DNA of 64,000 bases from contig NZ_JBHTMP010000015.1 of the NCBI RefSeq assembly GCF_042679305.1, forward strand, positions 1-64,000. The letters run 5' to 3'. The translations under genes and the position numbers were made by a program. This document shows, piece after piece, positions 51,608 through 59,455 of the stretch. The stretch's first letter is position 1; every line of letters starts with the position of its first letter. The notes beneath the pieces were generated by a model that had not been told where the DNA came from, did not search any database, and saw nothing but the letters and a program-made list of their open reading frames with translations. The stretch is from Micromonospora_H sonneratiae. Its GTDB lineage: Bacteria > Actinomycetota > Actinomycetes > Mycobacteriales > Micromonosporaceae.

Positions 51608-54409
51608 TCACGACCAGTCGACCGGCAGTCGGAGTCTGCCCCGGACCAGGTCTGCGTCGGGATGACCAAGTTCGTCGAGGATGTCCAGCGCCCGCCGCCA
51701 CGCGTGCCGGGCCAGATCCGGGTCGCCCGCCGCCTGGTGACTGTCGCCGACGTGCGTGAGGCTGTCCGCCTCGTAGTAGCGGTCACCCGCGTCGCGGAAC
51801 AGCTCGATCGCCCGTTGGTAGCAGGCGATCGCCTGCCGATGGTCGCCGAGATGGTGGTGGGCGTAGCCGAGACTGTCCCAGGTGTTGGCCTCGCCGACCC
51901 GGTCGCCGACCTCCCGTAACAGGTCGAGTGCCTGCTGGCAGCACCGAAGCGCCTGTGCGTGGTCGCGTAGCTGGGCATGCTGCCAGCCGACCGAGTTGAG
52001 CGCCCTGGCCTGCATCGCCCGGTCACCGACGGCTTCGAACCGGTCGAGCGCGCGCTGCGCGTGGGCGAGACCCTCCTGGTGCCGCCCCTGACGCGAGAAC
52101 AGCCAGGCGATGCTGCGGTCCGTGTGCGCCTGCCCCGCCGTGTCGCCGAGCTCGCCGTAGAGATCCGCCGCCATCCGCAACTGGGCGTGCGCATCGGCGA
52201 ACCGGCCCAACTGGGCGTGGGCGCGGCCGAGACCGCAGTGCACCTGGGCCGCCGTCTGCCGATCGGCCAGCCGTCGGGCGGCACCGAGTGCGATCTCGTG
52301 GATCACGACCCAGTCGTGCCAATGTCCCCGGCGGTCGAAGAAGTCGGCCACGGTCCAGGCCAGCCGCCATGCATGCCCGTCCACTCCCTGGTCGGCGGCC
52401 CAGGCGATGGCGTTGAGCAACACCGGATGCTCGGTGGTGAACCAGGCCATCGCCTGCTCGTCGTCGGCCAGCGCCACCGCCGTGACGCCGGGCAGGGCGG
52501 GTTCCAGCTCGATCAGGTCGCGGATGGGCTGCAACAGCCGGGCACCGGCGAACGCGGTGTGCAGGTAGCCGTCGAGCATCCGCCGCGTCGCCGCAGCACG
52601 ATCCGCCGGACCGTCGAGGTCGTGGGTCAACTCGGCGGCGTAGGCCCGCAACAGGTCATGGAACGTGTACCGGCCGGGTGCGGGCTCGATGAGCAGATGG
52701 GCCCGGGTCAACTCGGCCAGCAACGCCCGGGCCTGGCGCACCGGGAGGCCGGCGAGACTGGCAGCGGCGGGTACCGCGATGTCCGGACCTGGATGCAGCC
52801 CCAGCAGCCGGAACAGCCGGCCGGCCGGCGGGCTCAACGCCCGGTAGGACCAGGAGAAGACCCCCCGTACGTCGGTGGTCGGATCACCACCATCGAAGGC
52901 ATCCAGGTCACCGGCGGCATCCCGCAGCTCATCGGCCAGTACGTCCAGCGGGAACCCGGGGCGCGTCGCCGCCCGGGAGGTGGCTATCGCCAACGCCAGC
53001 GGCAGCCGGGCACAGCTGGTGATGATCTGGTCGACCGCATCCGGTTCCTTGGCCACCCGGTCGGCTCCCAGCCGGCGGGCCAACAGGTCCCGGGCCTCCT
53101 GTGGGGACAACAGGTCCAGGGCCAGCGGGTGGGCCCCCTCGGTGGCGACCAACGGGGCGAGTTGGTTGCGGCTGGTCACCACCGCTAGACATCCGGCCGA
53201 ACCGGGCAGCAGGGGGCGCACCTGCTCGGCGTCACGGGCATTGTCCAGCAGTACGAGTACCCGCTTGCCGGTCAGCAGGCTGCGGTACAGGCCGGCCTGC
53301 GCGGCCAACCCGGCCGGAATGCGTTCCACCGGAACCCCGAGGGCGTCCAGGAATCCGCGCATCGCCTCGGCCGGTGCCATCACCGACCCGCCAGCGTCGA
53401 ACCCGCGCAGATTCACGTACAGCTGGCCGTGCGGAAAACGGTCGGCGACCCGGTGCGCCCAGTGCACGGCCAACGTCGTCTTGCCCACCCCCGGCGTGCC
53501 CGACACGGCCGAGATGACGACCGCCGTCGGATCGGCCTCATTCGCCCGGTCCAACAGGTCGTCGAGCCAGCGCAGCTCGCCCATGCGGCCGGCGAAGGCG
53601 CCCACCACCGGTGGTAGCTGCGCCGGAACCGACGCGGGTGCCGGTACGTTGGCCACCTCGATCACCGGCGGGGGCAGGTCGAGGGACGAGTCGTGCAGCA
53701 GAACGGCGCCTTCCAGCTCACGTAGCGACGGACCCGGCTCGATCCCCAACTCGTCGCTGAGCCTGCGGCGCAACCTCCGGTACGTCGCCAGCGCGTCGGA
53801 CTGACGGCCGCAACGGTAAAGCGCGATCATGAGCTGTTTGTGGATGTGCTCGTCGAGCGGGTGCTCCCGGGTGAGGGTCTCCAACTCCGGCACCAACTGT
53901 GCATGCTCACCGAGCGCCAGGCGGGCGTCCACCAGCCCCCGTACGGCGACCAGCCGGATGTCCTCAAGGCGTTCGGCCTGCCGGCCCAGCCAGTCGAGGT
54001 CGGTGACGTCCACCAGCGACGGTCCCCGCCAGAGGTCGAGCGCGGCACGCAGGCACGTGACGGCATGCACATGGTCGACCGACCGGGTGCCCTCCCGGAT
54101 GAGCCGCTCGGCAACCTCCACGTCGGTGGCCCCGGCCGGGACGTCCAGTACGTAGCCGGGTGGACGGGCCACGATCGCCGCCCGCTCGCCGATCATGCGG
54201 CGCAGGTACGACACATGGCTCTGCAGGCTGTTCAGCACGGTCGCCGGCGCCTGGTCTCCCCAGATCACATCGACCAGGCGGTCTGTGCTGACGATCCTGC
54301 CCCGATGCAGCGCGAGGACGGCCAGCACAGCCTTGCGCCGCAACCCGGCGAGCGCGCGAGGCGTCCCGGCCACGGTCACGTCGACCGGTCCGAGCAGCCT
54401 GACACGCAT
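51608..54409 (-). CDS. AfsR/SARP-type transcriptional regulator with NB-ARC and TPR
   Basis: Multidomain regulator of 933 residues. It begins with a winged-helix trans_reg_C domain (MRVRLLGPVDVTVAGTPRALAGLRRKAVLAVLAL, residues 1-100) and a bacterial transcriptional activator domain to about 250. The NB-ARC-type ATPase is about 270-560 (AFAGRMGELRWLDDLLDR, SGTPGVGKTTLAVHWAHR Walker A, VLVLLDNARDAEQVRPLLPG). Winged-helix and TPR repeats follow to the end (AQARALNSVGWQHAQLRDHAQALR and similar). Family members activate antibiotic or secondary-metabolite genes. It lies close to the protease gene but no biosynthetic cluster is visible in the window. Confidence 0.93.
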   Translation of the reverse strand: MRVRLLGPVDVTVAGTPRALAGLRRKAVLAVLALHRGRIVSTDRLVDVIWGDQAPATVLNSLQSHVSYLRRMIGERAAIVARPPGYVLDVPAGATDVEVAERLIREGTRSVDHVHAVTCLRAALDLWRGPSLVDVTDLDWLGRQAERLEDIRLVAVRGLVDARLALGEHAQLVPELETLTREHPLDEHIHKQLMIALYRCGRQSDALATYRRLRRRLSDELGIEPGPSLRELEGAVLLHDSSLDLPPPVIEVANVPAPASVPAQLPPVVGAFAGRMGELRWLDDLLDRANEADPTAVVISAVSGTPGVGKTTLAVHWAHRVADRFPHGQLYVNLRGFDAGGSVMAPAEAMRGFLDALGVPVERIPAGLAAQAGLYRSLLTGKRVLVLLDNARDAEQVRPLLPGSAGCLAVVTSRNQLAPLVATEGAHPLALDLLSPQEARDLLARRLGADRVAKEPDAVDQIITSCARLPLALAIATSRAATRPGFPLDVLADELRDAAGDLDAFDGGDPTTDVRGVFSWSYRALSPPAGRLFRLLGLHPGPDIAVPAAASLAGLPVRQARALLAELTRAHLLIEPAPGRYTFHDLLRAYAAELTHDLDGPADRAAATRRMLDGYLHTAFAGARLLQPIRDLIELEPALPGVTAVALADDEQAMAWFTTEHPVLLNAIAWAADQGVDGHAWRLAWTVADFFDRRGHWHDWVVIHEIALGAARRLADRQTAAQVHCGLGRAHAQLGRFADAHAQLRMAADLYGELGDTAGQAHTDRSIAWLFSRQGRHQEGLAHAQRALDRFEAVGDRAMQARALNSVGWQHAQLRDHAQALRCCQQALDLLREVGDRVGEANTWDSLGYAHHHLGDHRQAIACYQRAIELFRDAGDRYYEADSLTHVGDSHQAAGDPDLARHAWRRALDILDELGHPDADLVRGRLRLPVDWS

Positions 54410-54572
54410 AGGCCCGCCCCCGCCTCGACCGCAAGCTTGGCCTCAGGCTATCGGCACGCCCGGCACCCCTGGACGACTCAGTCGTACACCGGACCGTGGC
54501 GGTGTTTCAGCGCCTCGTCGGTTCCGCCTCTGGTTCGACTGCCCGTGACGCCGGGTCACCGGCGCCCGGCGG

Positions 54573-54944
54573 TCAACCCCGGTCAGCCGTCACGTGTGCA
54601 GCGCGGGCAGCGAGCAGTTCCGGCAGGTGCTGCCGGGTCCAGGCGCAGCAGACCGCCATGGGTCCCAGCAGCGTACGGCCGAACGGGGTCAACCCGTACT
54701 CCACCCGGGGCGGGATCTCGGCGTACGCGGTACGGCTGATCAGCCCGTCGCGTTCCATCGCCCGCAGCGATTCCGTCAGCACCTTCGGGGTGATGCCACG
54801 TAAGGGCACCTGGAGTTCGGAAAACCGACGGGGCCCGTCCAGCAGGCAGGCGATGATCTTGCTGGTCCACTTGTCACCGACCCGGATCAGCGGGGTGCCG
54901 GGGGCGCAGGCGGCGAACATGTCGGGATCGAGTGGCTGCCTCAC
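54573..54944 (-). CDS. HxlR family transcriptional regulator
   Basis: Winged helix-turn-helix regulator of 123 residues. VGDKWTSKIIACLLDGPRRFSELQ is the recognition region, ITPKVLTESLRAMERDGLISRTAYAEIPPRVEYGLTPFG the MarR/HxlR-type wing and dimer region. It is divergently arranged with the NAD(P)-binding protein at 55049, with 104 bases between, which is the common HxlR/oxidoreductase layout. It is likely to repress that gene and itself in response to a reactive or electrophilic signal. Confidence 0.88.
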   Translation of the reverse strand: MRQPLDPDMFAACAPGTPLIRVGDKWTSKIIACLLDGPRRFSELQVPLRGITPKVLTESLRAMERDGLISRTAYAEIPPRVEYGLTPFGRTLLGPMAVCCAWTRQHLPELLAARAAHVTADRG

Positions 54945-54950
54945 CGGCCA

Positions 54951-54980
54951 AAGGTACGTAACTATCGTTGCAGTAACCAG
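54951..54980. promoter_or_regulatory. Candidate HxlR operator in the divergent promoter
   Basis: GTAAC occurs at 54958-54962 and 54973-54977 as a direct repeat 15 bases apart in the intergenic region between the two start codons. Position and repetition suggest an operator; the half-site has not been matched to a known one. Confidence 0.35.
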
Positions 54981-55048
54981 GGGTCCGCCGGTTACCGTCC
55001 GCGCACTGGCCGGCGAAGACCGCCGGCTCTGTCGAACGGAGCCCTCGA

Positions 55049-55705
55049 ATGAGCAGGATCGTCGTCTTCGGTGCCGGTGGACGGGCCGGCCGGCGGGTGG
55101 TCGCCGAAGCCGTTGCCCGTGGTCACCGGGTCACCGCCGTCGTACCCGACCCGGCCACCGAACAGGATCTGGCGGGCGGCGCCGTCGCGCTCGTCGCCGG
55201 TGACGTCACCCGGGCCGACAGCGTCGCGACCGTCGCCGCCGGGCACGACGCCGCCATCAGTACGGTCGCCCGGCTCGACGTACCGTCGGAGGAGTTCTAC
55301 GTGAGCGCGGCGCACGCGCTGCTCGACGGCCTCGGGCAGGCTGCCGTCGGTCGACTGGTACTGATCGGCATCGGCACCATCCTGGAGACCGCGCCGGGCG
55401 TACGGGTCCATGACGCACCGGGCTTTCCGGCCGAGGGTCGCGCGTTCTCCCTCGGGCACGCGGCAGAACTCGACGTGCTGCGTACGTCGGACACCGGAAC
55501 CGACTGGCTGATGATCGCCCCGCCGCCGACCCTGTTGGACGCGGAGGCGGAGCGCACCGGCCGGTACCGGGTCGGCGCCGATGGCCGGGTGCTGCCCAGC
55601 GCGGACGGTACGGCCCTGTTCTCCTATGCCGACCTCGCGGTCGCGCTGGTCGACGAGGTCGAGACCCCGAAGCACCACCGGACCCTGATCGCGGTAGCGC
55701 CCTGA
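55049..55705 (+). CDS. NAD(P)-binding oxidoreductase (NmrA/SDR-like)
   Basis: Rossmann-fold protein of 218 residues. RIVVFGAGGRAGRRVVAEAVARGHRVTAVV is the dinucleotide-binding start (Gly-x-x-Gly-x-x-Gly); VALVAGDVTRADSV and LVLIGIGT are further SDR atypical features. The C terminus DGTALFSYADLAVALVDEVETPKH matches NAD(P)H-binding proteins regulated by HxlR. ATG start at 55049. Divergent from the HxlR gene, so probably induced by redox or electrophile stress. Confidence 0.85.
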   Translation: MSRIVVFGAGGRAGRRVVAEAVARGHRVTAVVPDPATEQDLAGGAVALVAGDVTRADSVATVAAGHDAAISTVARLDVPSEEFYVSAAHALLDGLGQAAVGRLVLIGIGTILETAPGVRVHDAPGFPAEGRAFSLGHAAELDVLRTSDTGTDWLMIAPPPTLLDAEAERTGRYRVGADGRVLPSADGTALFSYADLAVALVDEVETPKHHRTLIAVAP

Positions 55706-55722
55706 TCCGGACGGCCGGGTAG

Positions 55723-55739
55723 GTGCCGTCGAGCGGCAC
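55723..55739. terminator. Small hairpin between convergent genes
   Basis: GTGCCG-TCGAG-CGGCAC lies between the NAD(P)-binding gene stop and the truncated lipoprotein gene. The stem is only six pairs. Confidence 0.4.
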
Positions 55740-55750
55740 GACCCCCCTTG

Positions 55751-56068
55751 CTACCTCCTGGTCTTCCTTCCCGGCGGCGGTGCCGGCGGCTTGTGCGTCA
55801 CCTGCCCGGCCCTGGTGGGCGTCGGTTTCGTGGGGAGCCTGGGGTACGTCGGCGGGACGGCGGTCGGCGTGCCGCCGTCCCAGGGCGGCGTGGTGGGCGG
55901 GAGCGTCGGTCCCGACGCCGGCAGGAAGTCGGTCGGCTGCGCCGGACGCTTCTGGGTCGGGGCTGGACGCTTCGGGGCCGGGGCTGGACGGGCCCCGCAG
56001 GCAGTGATCGTCAGTACGACGGGCAGCACGGCAACCACCAGCGCCGCCCGGAGTCGTGGATTCGTCAC
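55751..56068 (-). pseudogene. Truncated paralogue of the Excalibur lipoprotein
   Basis: 105 residues: lipoprotein signal MTNPRLRAALVVAVLPVVLTITAC closely resembling that of the protein at 44618 (MNRRLRAILMVAALPVALTVIAC), then the same Pro/Thr linker, but the frame ends in KPPAPPPGRKTRR where the intact copy continues into its Excalibur domain. No Cys/DxDxDG remnant was found in the next 40 bases in any frame I read. It is probably a decayed duplicate, although a short lipoprotein could still be made. Confidence 0.6.
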
Positions 56069-56161
56069 CGCCCAAGTGTGACGGTCGACGCCAACCCGGC
56101 GGGTTCCACAGCGGACGGCCGCTGCCGCGGGTGCCCGTCGACGGTGTCGTAGCCGGCCGCA

Positions 56162-56731
56162 CTACCCCTTCGGGGCGACGGCTCCGTCGACGGTACGCAG
56201 CACCAGGCGGAGCACCTCGTGCCGTGACTCGCCGGTCTCCGCAACGTAGCTCCAGCCCGCGTAGAGCTGGGACCAGAGCACGCTCTGCACCCAGGTCGGC
56301 GGCAGTTCGGTGTCGATGGTGCCGTCCCGGTGGCCGCGTTCCACCAGGGCGGTGAACCGCGGATCGCATTCCCCGTCGTCGCTCCACGCCGGATCGGTGA
56401 CGAGTTGTGGTTCGTTGAAGATCAGGGAGAGCAGGTCACCGAGGTCGAAGTATTCCTGACAGAGCCGCCGCAATGCTGCGGCACCGGTGCCGTCGTCGAG
56501 TCGGGCCCGTTCAGCAGCCTGGTTCATCCGGCGCTGGCCCTCTTCGCTGATTGCCGTCAGCAGGTCGGACCGCTCGGAGAAGTAGCGGTGCAGGGTGGTA
56601 CGCCCGACGTCAGCCGCCACCGCGATCTCCCCGAGGGTGGCAGCGGCGTTCTGCCCGAGCACCTCGATGGCCGCGTCGATGATCGCCTGCCGGGTACGTG
56701 CCCGGCTGCCGGTCTCCCTAACCTCGCTCAC
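56162..56731 (-). CDS. TetR family transcriptional regulator
   Basis: DNA-binding repressor of 189 residues. The N-terminal helix-turn-helix is at about residues 12-58 (RQAIIDAAIEVLGQNAAATLGEIAVAADVGRTTLHRYFSERSDLL). The C-terminal helical ligand domain (about 75-189) contains WVQSVLWSQLYAGWSYVAETGES. It is divergent from the ABC exporter at 56806, and the intergenic region holds a palindrome, so it most likely represses that exporter until a ligand binds. Cytoplasmic. Confidence 0.92.
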   Translation of the reverse strand: MSEVRETGSRARTRQAIIDAAIEVLGQNAAATLGEIAVAADVGRTTLHRYFSERSDLLTAISEEGQRRMNQAAERARLDDGTGAAALRRLCQEYFDLGDLLSLIFNEPQLVTDPAWSDDGECDPRFTALVERGHRDGTIDTELPPTWVQSVLWSQLYAGWSYVAETGESRHEVLRLVLRTVDGAVAPKG

Positions 56732-56779
56732 GCGGACAGGTTATCAACAGCCCGATTCGGAAATTGGTTTGATCGTTTT

Positions 56780-56795
56780 GGAACACGTGTGTTCC
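56780..56795. promoter_or_regulatory. Candidate TetR operator (GGAACAC-GT-GTGTTCC)
   Basis: Perfect 7-bp inverted arms around GT, 48 bases from the regulator start and 11 bases before the ATG of the exporter. Its position over the exporter's start suggests strong repression of transcription. Confidence 0.65.
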
Positions 56796-56805
56796 ACTAG
56801 TGGGC

Positions 56806-58620
56806 ATGAGTGCCCCAGGAGCAGACATCTCCCTTCCGCGCCTCCGGTTACTTGTCTCGTTCATCCGGCCGCACTGGCGAGTGATGCTGCTCGGCCTGGT
56901 GCTCGGTCTACTCGGCAATGCCGTCGGTCTCGCCACTCCGATGGTCACCAAGTGGGTCCTCGACTCACTCGGCGCCGCCGGCTCCATGACCGAGCCGATC
57001 GTCGCACTGGTGGCGCTGGTCATCGTCGGTGCGGGAATCACCCTCTGGCAGTGGATCCTGCTCGGCACCCTCGCCGAACGGGTGGTGCTCGACGCCCGTA
57101 CCTCGATCATCCGGCGCTACTTCGCCGCCAGGATCGCCGAGCTGACCGGACGACCGACCGGCGAACTCGTCACCCGGGTCACCTCCGACACCGGGCTCCT
57201 GCACCAGGCGTCCGGCAGCATCATCGGGCTGATCAACAGCTCCCTGGCCCTGATCGGCACCCTCGTGCTGATGGGCGTACTCGATCTGGTGCTCCTGGGT
57301 AGCACCCTGGTCGCGGTGATCATCGTCGGCATCATCATGGCGGTGCTCATGCCGTCGATCGCCAAGGCGCAGGAGGCGGCACAGGCATCGGTCGGCCGAC
57401 TCGGTGGCGCCCTCGAAGGGGCGCTGCGCGCGATCCGTACGGTCAAGGCCAGCCGCGCCGAGGCCCGCCAGGGCGACCGGATCATCGCCGACGCCCGGGA
57501 CTCGGCCGCGCACAGCGTACGGGCGGCCCGCCGGACCGCCTCGGTGTGGACGATCACCTGGACCGGTATCCAACTGTCGATCATCGCCATCCTCGGCATC
57601 GGTGCCTGGCGGGCGGAACTCGGTCTCCTGGAACTGTCGAGCCTCATCGCCTTCCTGCTCTACGCCTTCCAGCTGATGGGCCCGATCAGCGAGCTGACCC
57701 AGAACGTCACCGCCCTACAGGCCGGCATCGCGGCCGCGTCACGGATCCGGGAGATCGAGGCCATCGACGTCGAGCCGCGCCAGCCGGCCACGCCCACGGA
57801 CACCTCCGCCACCGGGCCGGCCCGGACCGACGACCTGCCGGTGCTGGTCTTCCGCAACGTCACCGCCCGGTACGCACCGGACACCCCACCCGCCGTACGG
57901 GGCATCAACCTGGAGATCCCGCGACGTGGGCACACCGCGATCGTCGGCCCCTCCGGCGCCGGCAAGACGACGCTCTTCTCACTCATCCTGCGGTTCCTCG
58001 AACCCCGGGACGGTGAGCTGCTGCTCGACGGCCGGCCGTACTCGACCTACACGCACGACGAGATCCGGGCCAGGTTGGCGTACGTCGAACAGGAGACGCC
58101 GGTCGTACCCGGCACCATCCGCGACAACCTGCTCTTCACCCATCCGGACGCCACCGACGACGAACTGCGTACGGTTCTGACAGCGGTCCGGCTGGACGAG
58201 AAGATCGACTCCCTCGACGAGGGCCTGGACACGTCGCTCTCCTCCAGCGAGGTCTCCGGCGGTCAGCGGCAGCGGATCGCCCTGGCCCGCGCGATCCTGC
58301 GTACTCCGGACGTGTTGCTACTGGACGAGGCGACCGCGCAGGTCGACGGGCTCACCGAGGCCGCCCTGCACGACTGCATCCGCCAGCGTGCCGCCACGGG
58401 TGCCGTCGTCACCATCGCCCACCGGCTCTCCACCGTGCTCGACGCGGACAGCATCGCGGTCATGGAGGACGGACGGATCCGCGCCCAGGGCACCCATTCC
58501 GAACTGCTGGCCAGCGACGAGCTCTACCGCCAGCTCATCGAGGCGCTGCGGATCGCGGACTCCCGGGAGCCGGACCAGCAGTCGACGGACGACCTCGCGA
58601 TGGCGGCTGCCCGACGCTGA
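56806..58620 (+). CDS. ABC transporter ATP-binding/permease (homodimeric exporter half-transporter)
   Basis: Fused half-transporter of 604 residues. The membrane domain (about 1-320) has six helices starting LVSFIRPHWRVMLLGLVLGLLGNAVGLATPMVTKWVL. The nucleotide-binding domain (about 345-600) has Walker A VGPSGAGKTTLFSLILRF, signature EVSGGQRQRIALARAIL and Walker B VLLLDEATAQVD with AHRLSTVLDADSI. It is likely to export a lipid or drug. ATG 56806 is used; GTG 56800 is possible. It is divergent from and probably regulated by the TetR gene. Confidence 0.92.
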   Translation: MSAPGADISLPRLRLLVSFIRPHWRVMLLGLVLGLLGNAVGLATPMVTKWVLDSLGAAGSMTEPIVALVALVIVGAGITLWQWILLGTLAERVVLDARTSIIRRYFAARIAELTGRPTGELVTRVTSDTGLLHQASGSIIGLINSSLALIGTLVLMGVLDLVLLGSTLVAVIIVGIIMAVLMPSIAKAQEAAQASVGRLGGALEGALRAIRTVKASRAEARQGDRIIADARDSAAHSVRAARRTASVWTITWTGIQLSIIAILGIGAWRAELGLLELSSLIAFLLYAFQLMGPISELTQNVTALQAGIAAASRIREIEAIDVEPRQPATPTDTSATGPARTDDLPVLVFRNVTARYAPDTPPAVRGINLEIPRRGHTAIVGPSGAGKTTLFSLILRFLEPRDGELLLDGRPYSTYTHDEIRARLAYVEQETPVVPGTIRDNLLFTHPDATDDELRTVLTAVRLDEKIDSLDEGLDTSLSSSEVSGGQRQRIALARAILRTPDVLLLDEATAQVDGLTEAALHDCIRQRAATGAVVTIAHRLSTVLDADSIAVMEDGRIRAQGTHSELLASDELYRQLIEALRIADSREPDQQSTDDLAMAAARR

Positions 58621-58636
58621 CCACTGACGACACCGG

Positions 58637-58673
58637 CCGCCCGGCTGGGGGTCAGGCGACCCCGGCCGGGCGG
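58637..58673. terminator. Bidirectional hairpin over the end of the AlkB-like gene
   Basis: CCGCCCGGC (58637-58645) pairs with GCCGGGCGG (58665-58673), with a second TGGGGGTC/GACCCC stem inside. It lies between the exporter and AlkB-like stops. Confidence 0.6.
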
Positions 58674-59284
58674 AACTGAACGCTGACCCGCGGTCCGACC
58701 GGCCGGGCGGTCTTCGGAACGGCGTGCTCCCACGTACGCTGACAGGAACCGCCCATCACGACGAGGTCGCCGTGCCCCAGCGGAAAACGCACACTCGCGC
58801 CGCCGTCCCTGGGGCGTAGCAGCAGCGGCCGGGGCGACCCGAACGAGACGATCGCCACCATCGTGTCGACCGTCGACGACCGGCCCCGGGTGTCGCCGTG
58901 CCAGGCGACGCTGTCCCGTCCGTCGCGGTACAGACACATGCCGGCGGTGACGAACGGCTCGCCCAGCTCAGCGGCGTAGTGGTCGGTGAGCTGCCGACGC
59001 GCCCGGGTCAGCAGTTCGTGGGGCAGCGGCTCGTGCCCGGCGTACCAACGCAGCAGGCGGGGTACGTCGACCTCCCGCTCGTACATCTCCCGGCGTTCGG
59101 CCCGCCAGTCGACGTCCCGCAGCAACGTCCGGAGCACGGTGTCGGAGCCGCTCACCCAGCCGGGCAGGTGGTCCACCCAGGCACCACGGGTCAGTTCGTG
59201 GCGTCGGACGCGTCCGGCCAGCCGACCCAGTGTGGGTTCGTCTGCCAGATCCAGCATCGAGGGCTGGTACACGACGTCGGCCAT
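58652..59284 (-). CDS. AlkB-like 2-oxoglutarate/Fe(II) dioxygenase
   Basis: Probable oxidative demethylase of DNA or RNA alkylation damage, 210 residues. SVAWHGDTRGRSSTVDTMVAIVSFGSPR carries the HxD iron ligands (His-Gly-Asp), RTWEHAVPKT the second His, and GPRVSVQFRP the Arg that binds 2-oxoglutarate; LPHELLTRARRQLTDHYAAELGEPF is the nucleotide-lid region. The length is usual. The ATG at 59284 is preceded within 15 bases by a 28-bp palindrome containing a LexA-like box, so it may be DNA-damage induced. Confidence 0.88.
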   Translation of the reverse strand: MADVVYQPSMLDLADEPTLGRLAGRVRRHELTRGAWVDHLPGWVSGSDTVLRTLLRDVDWRAERREMYEREVDVPRLLRWYAGHEPLPHELLTRARRQLTDHYAAELGEPFVTAGMCLYRDGRDSVAWHGDTRGRSSTVDTMVAIVSFGSPRPLLLRPRDGGASVRFPLGHGDLVVMGGSCQRTWEHAVPKTARPVGPRVSVQFRPAGVA

Positions 59285-59298
59285 CCAGACAGCCTACG

Positions 59299-59326
59299 CC
59301 CGTCTCGAACACGCGTTCGAGACGGG
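59299..59326. promoter_or_regulatory. LexA (SOS) box-like palindrome upstream of the AlkB-like gene
   Basis: CCCGTCTCGAAC-ACGC-GTTCGAGACGGG has perfect 12-bp arms. Its core, CGAAC-N4-GTTCG (59306-59319), equals the well-known LexA site of Gram-positive and actinobacterial SOS genes. It is 14 bases from the start codon. Confidence 0.65.
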
Positions 59327-59455
59327 GCGACCGGACAACGGGAGCGCAGCCGGGGCAGCTCGACAGCCTGGACGACGCACCCATGTCGTGGCCGGCACGG
59401 CAGAACCCCGCCGGCGCGTACGGGTCGGTACGCACCGGCGGGGCCGGCCGCTCGG

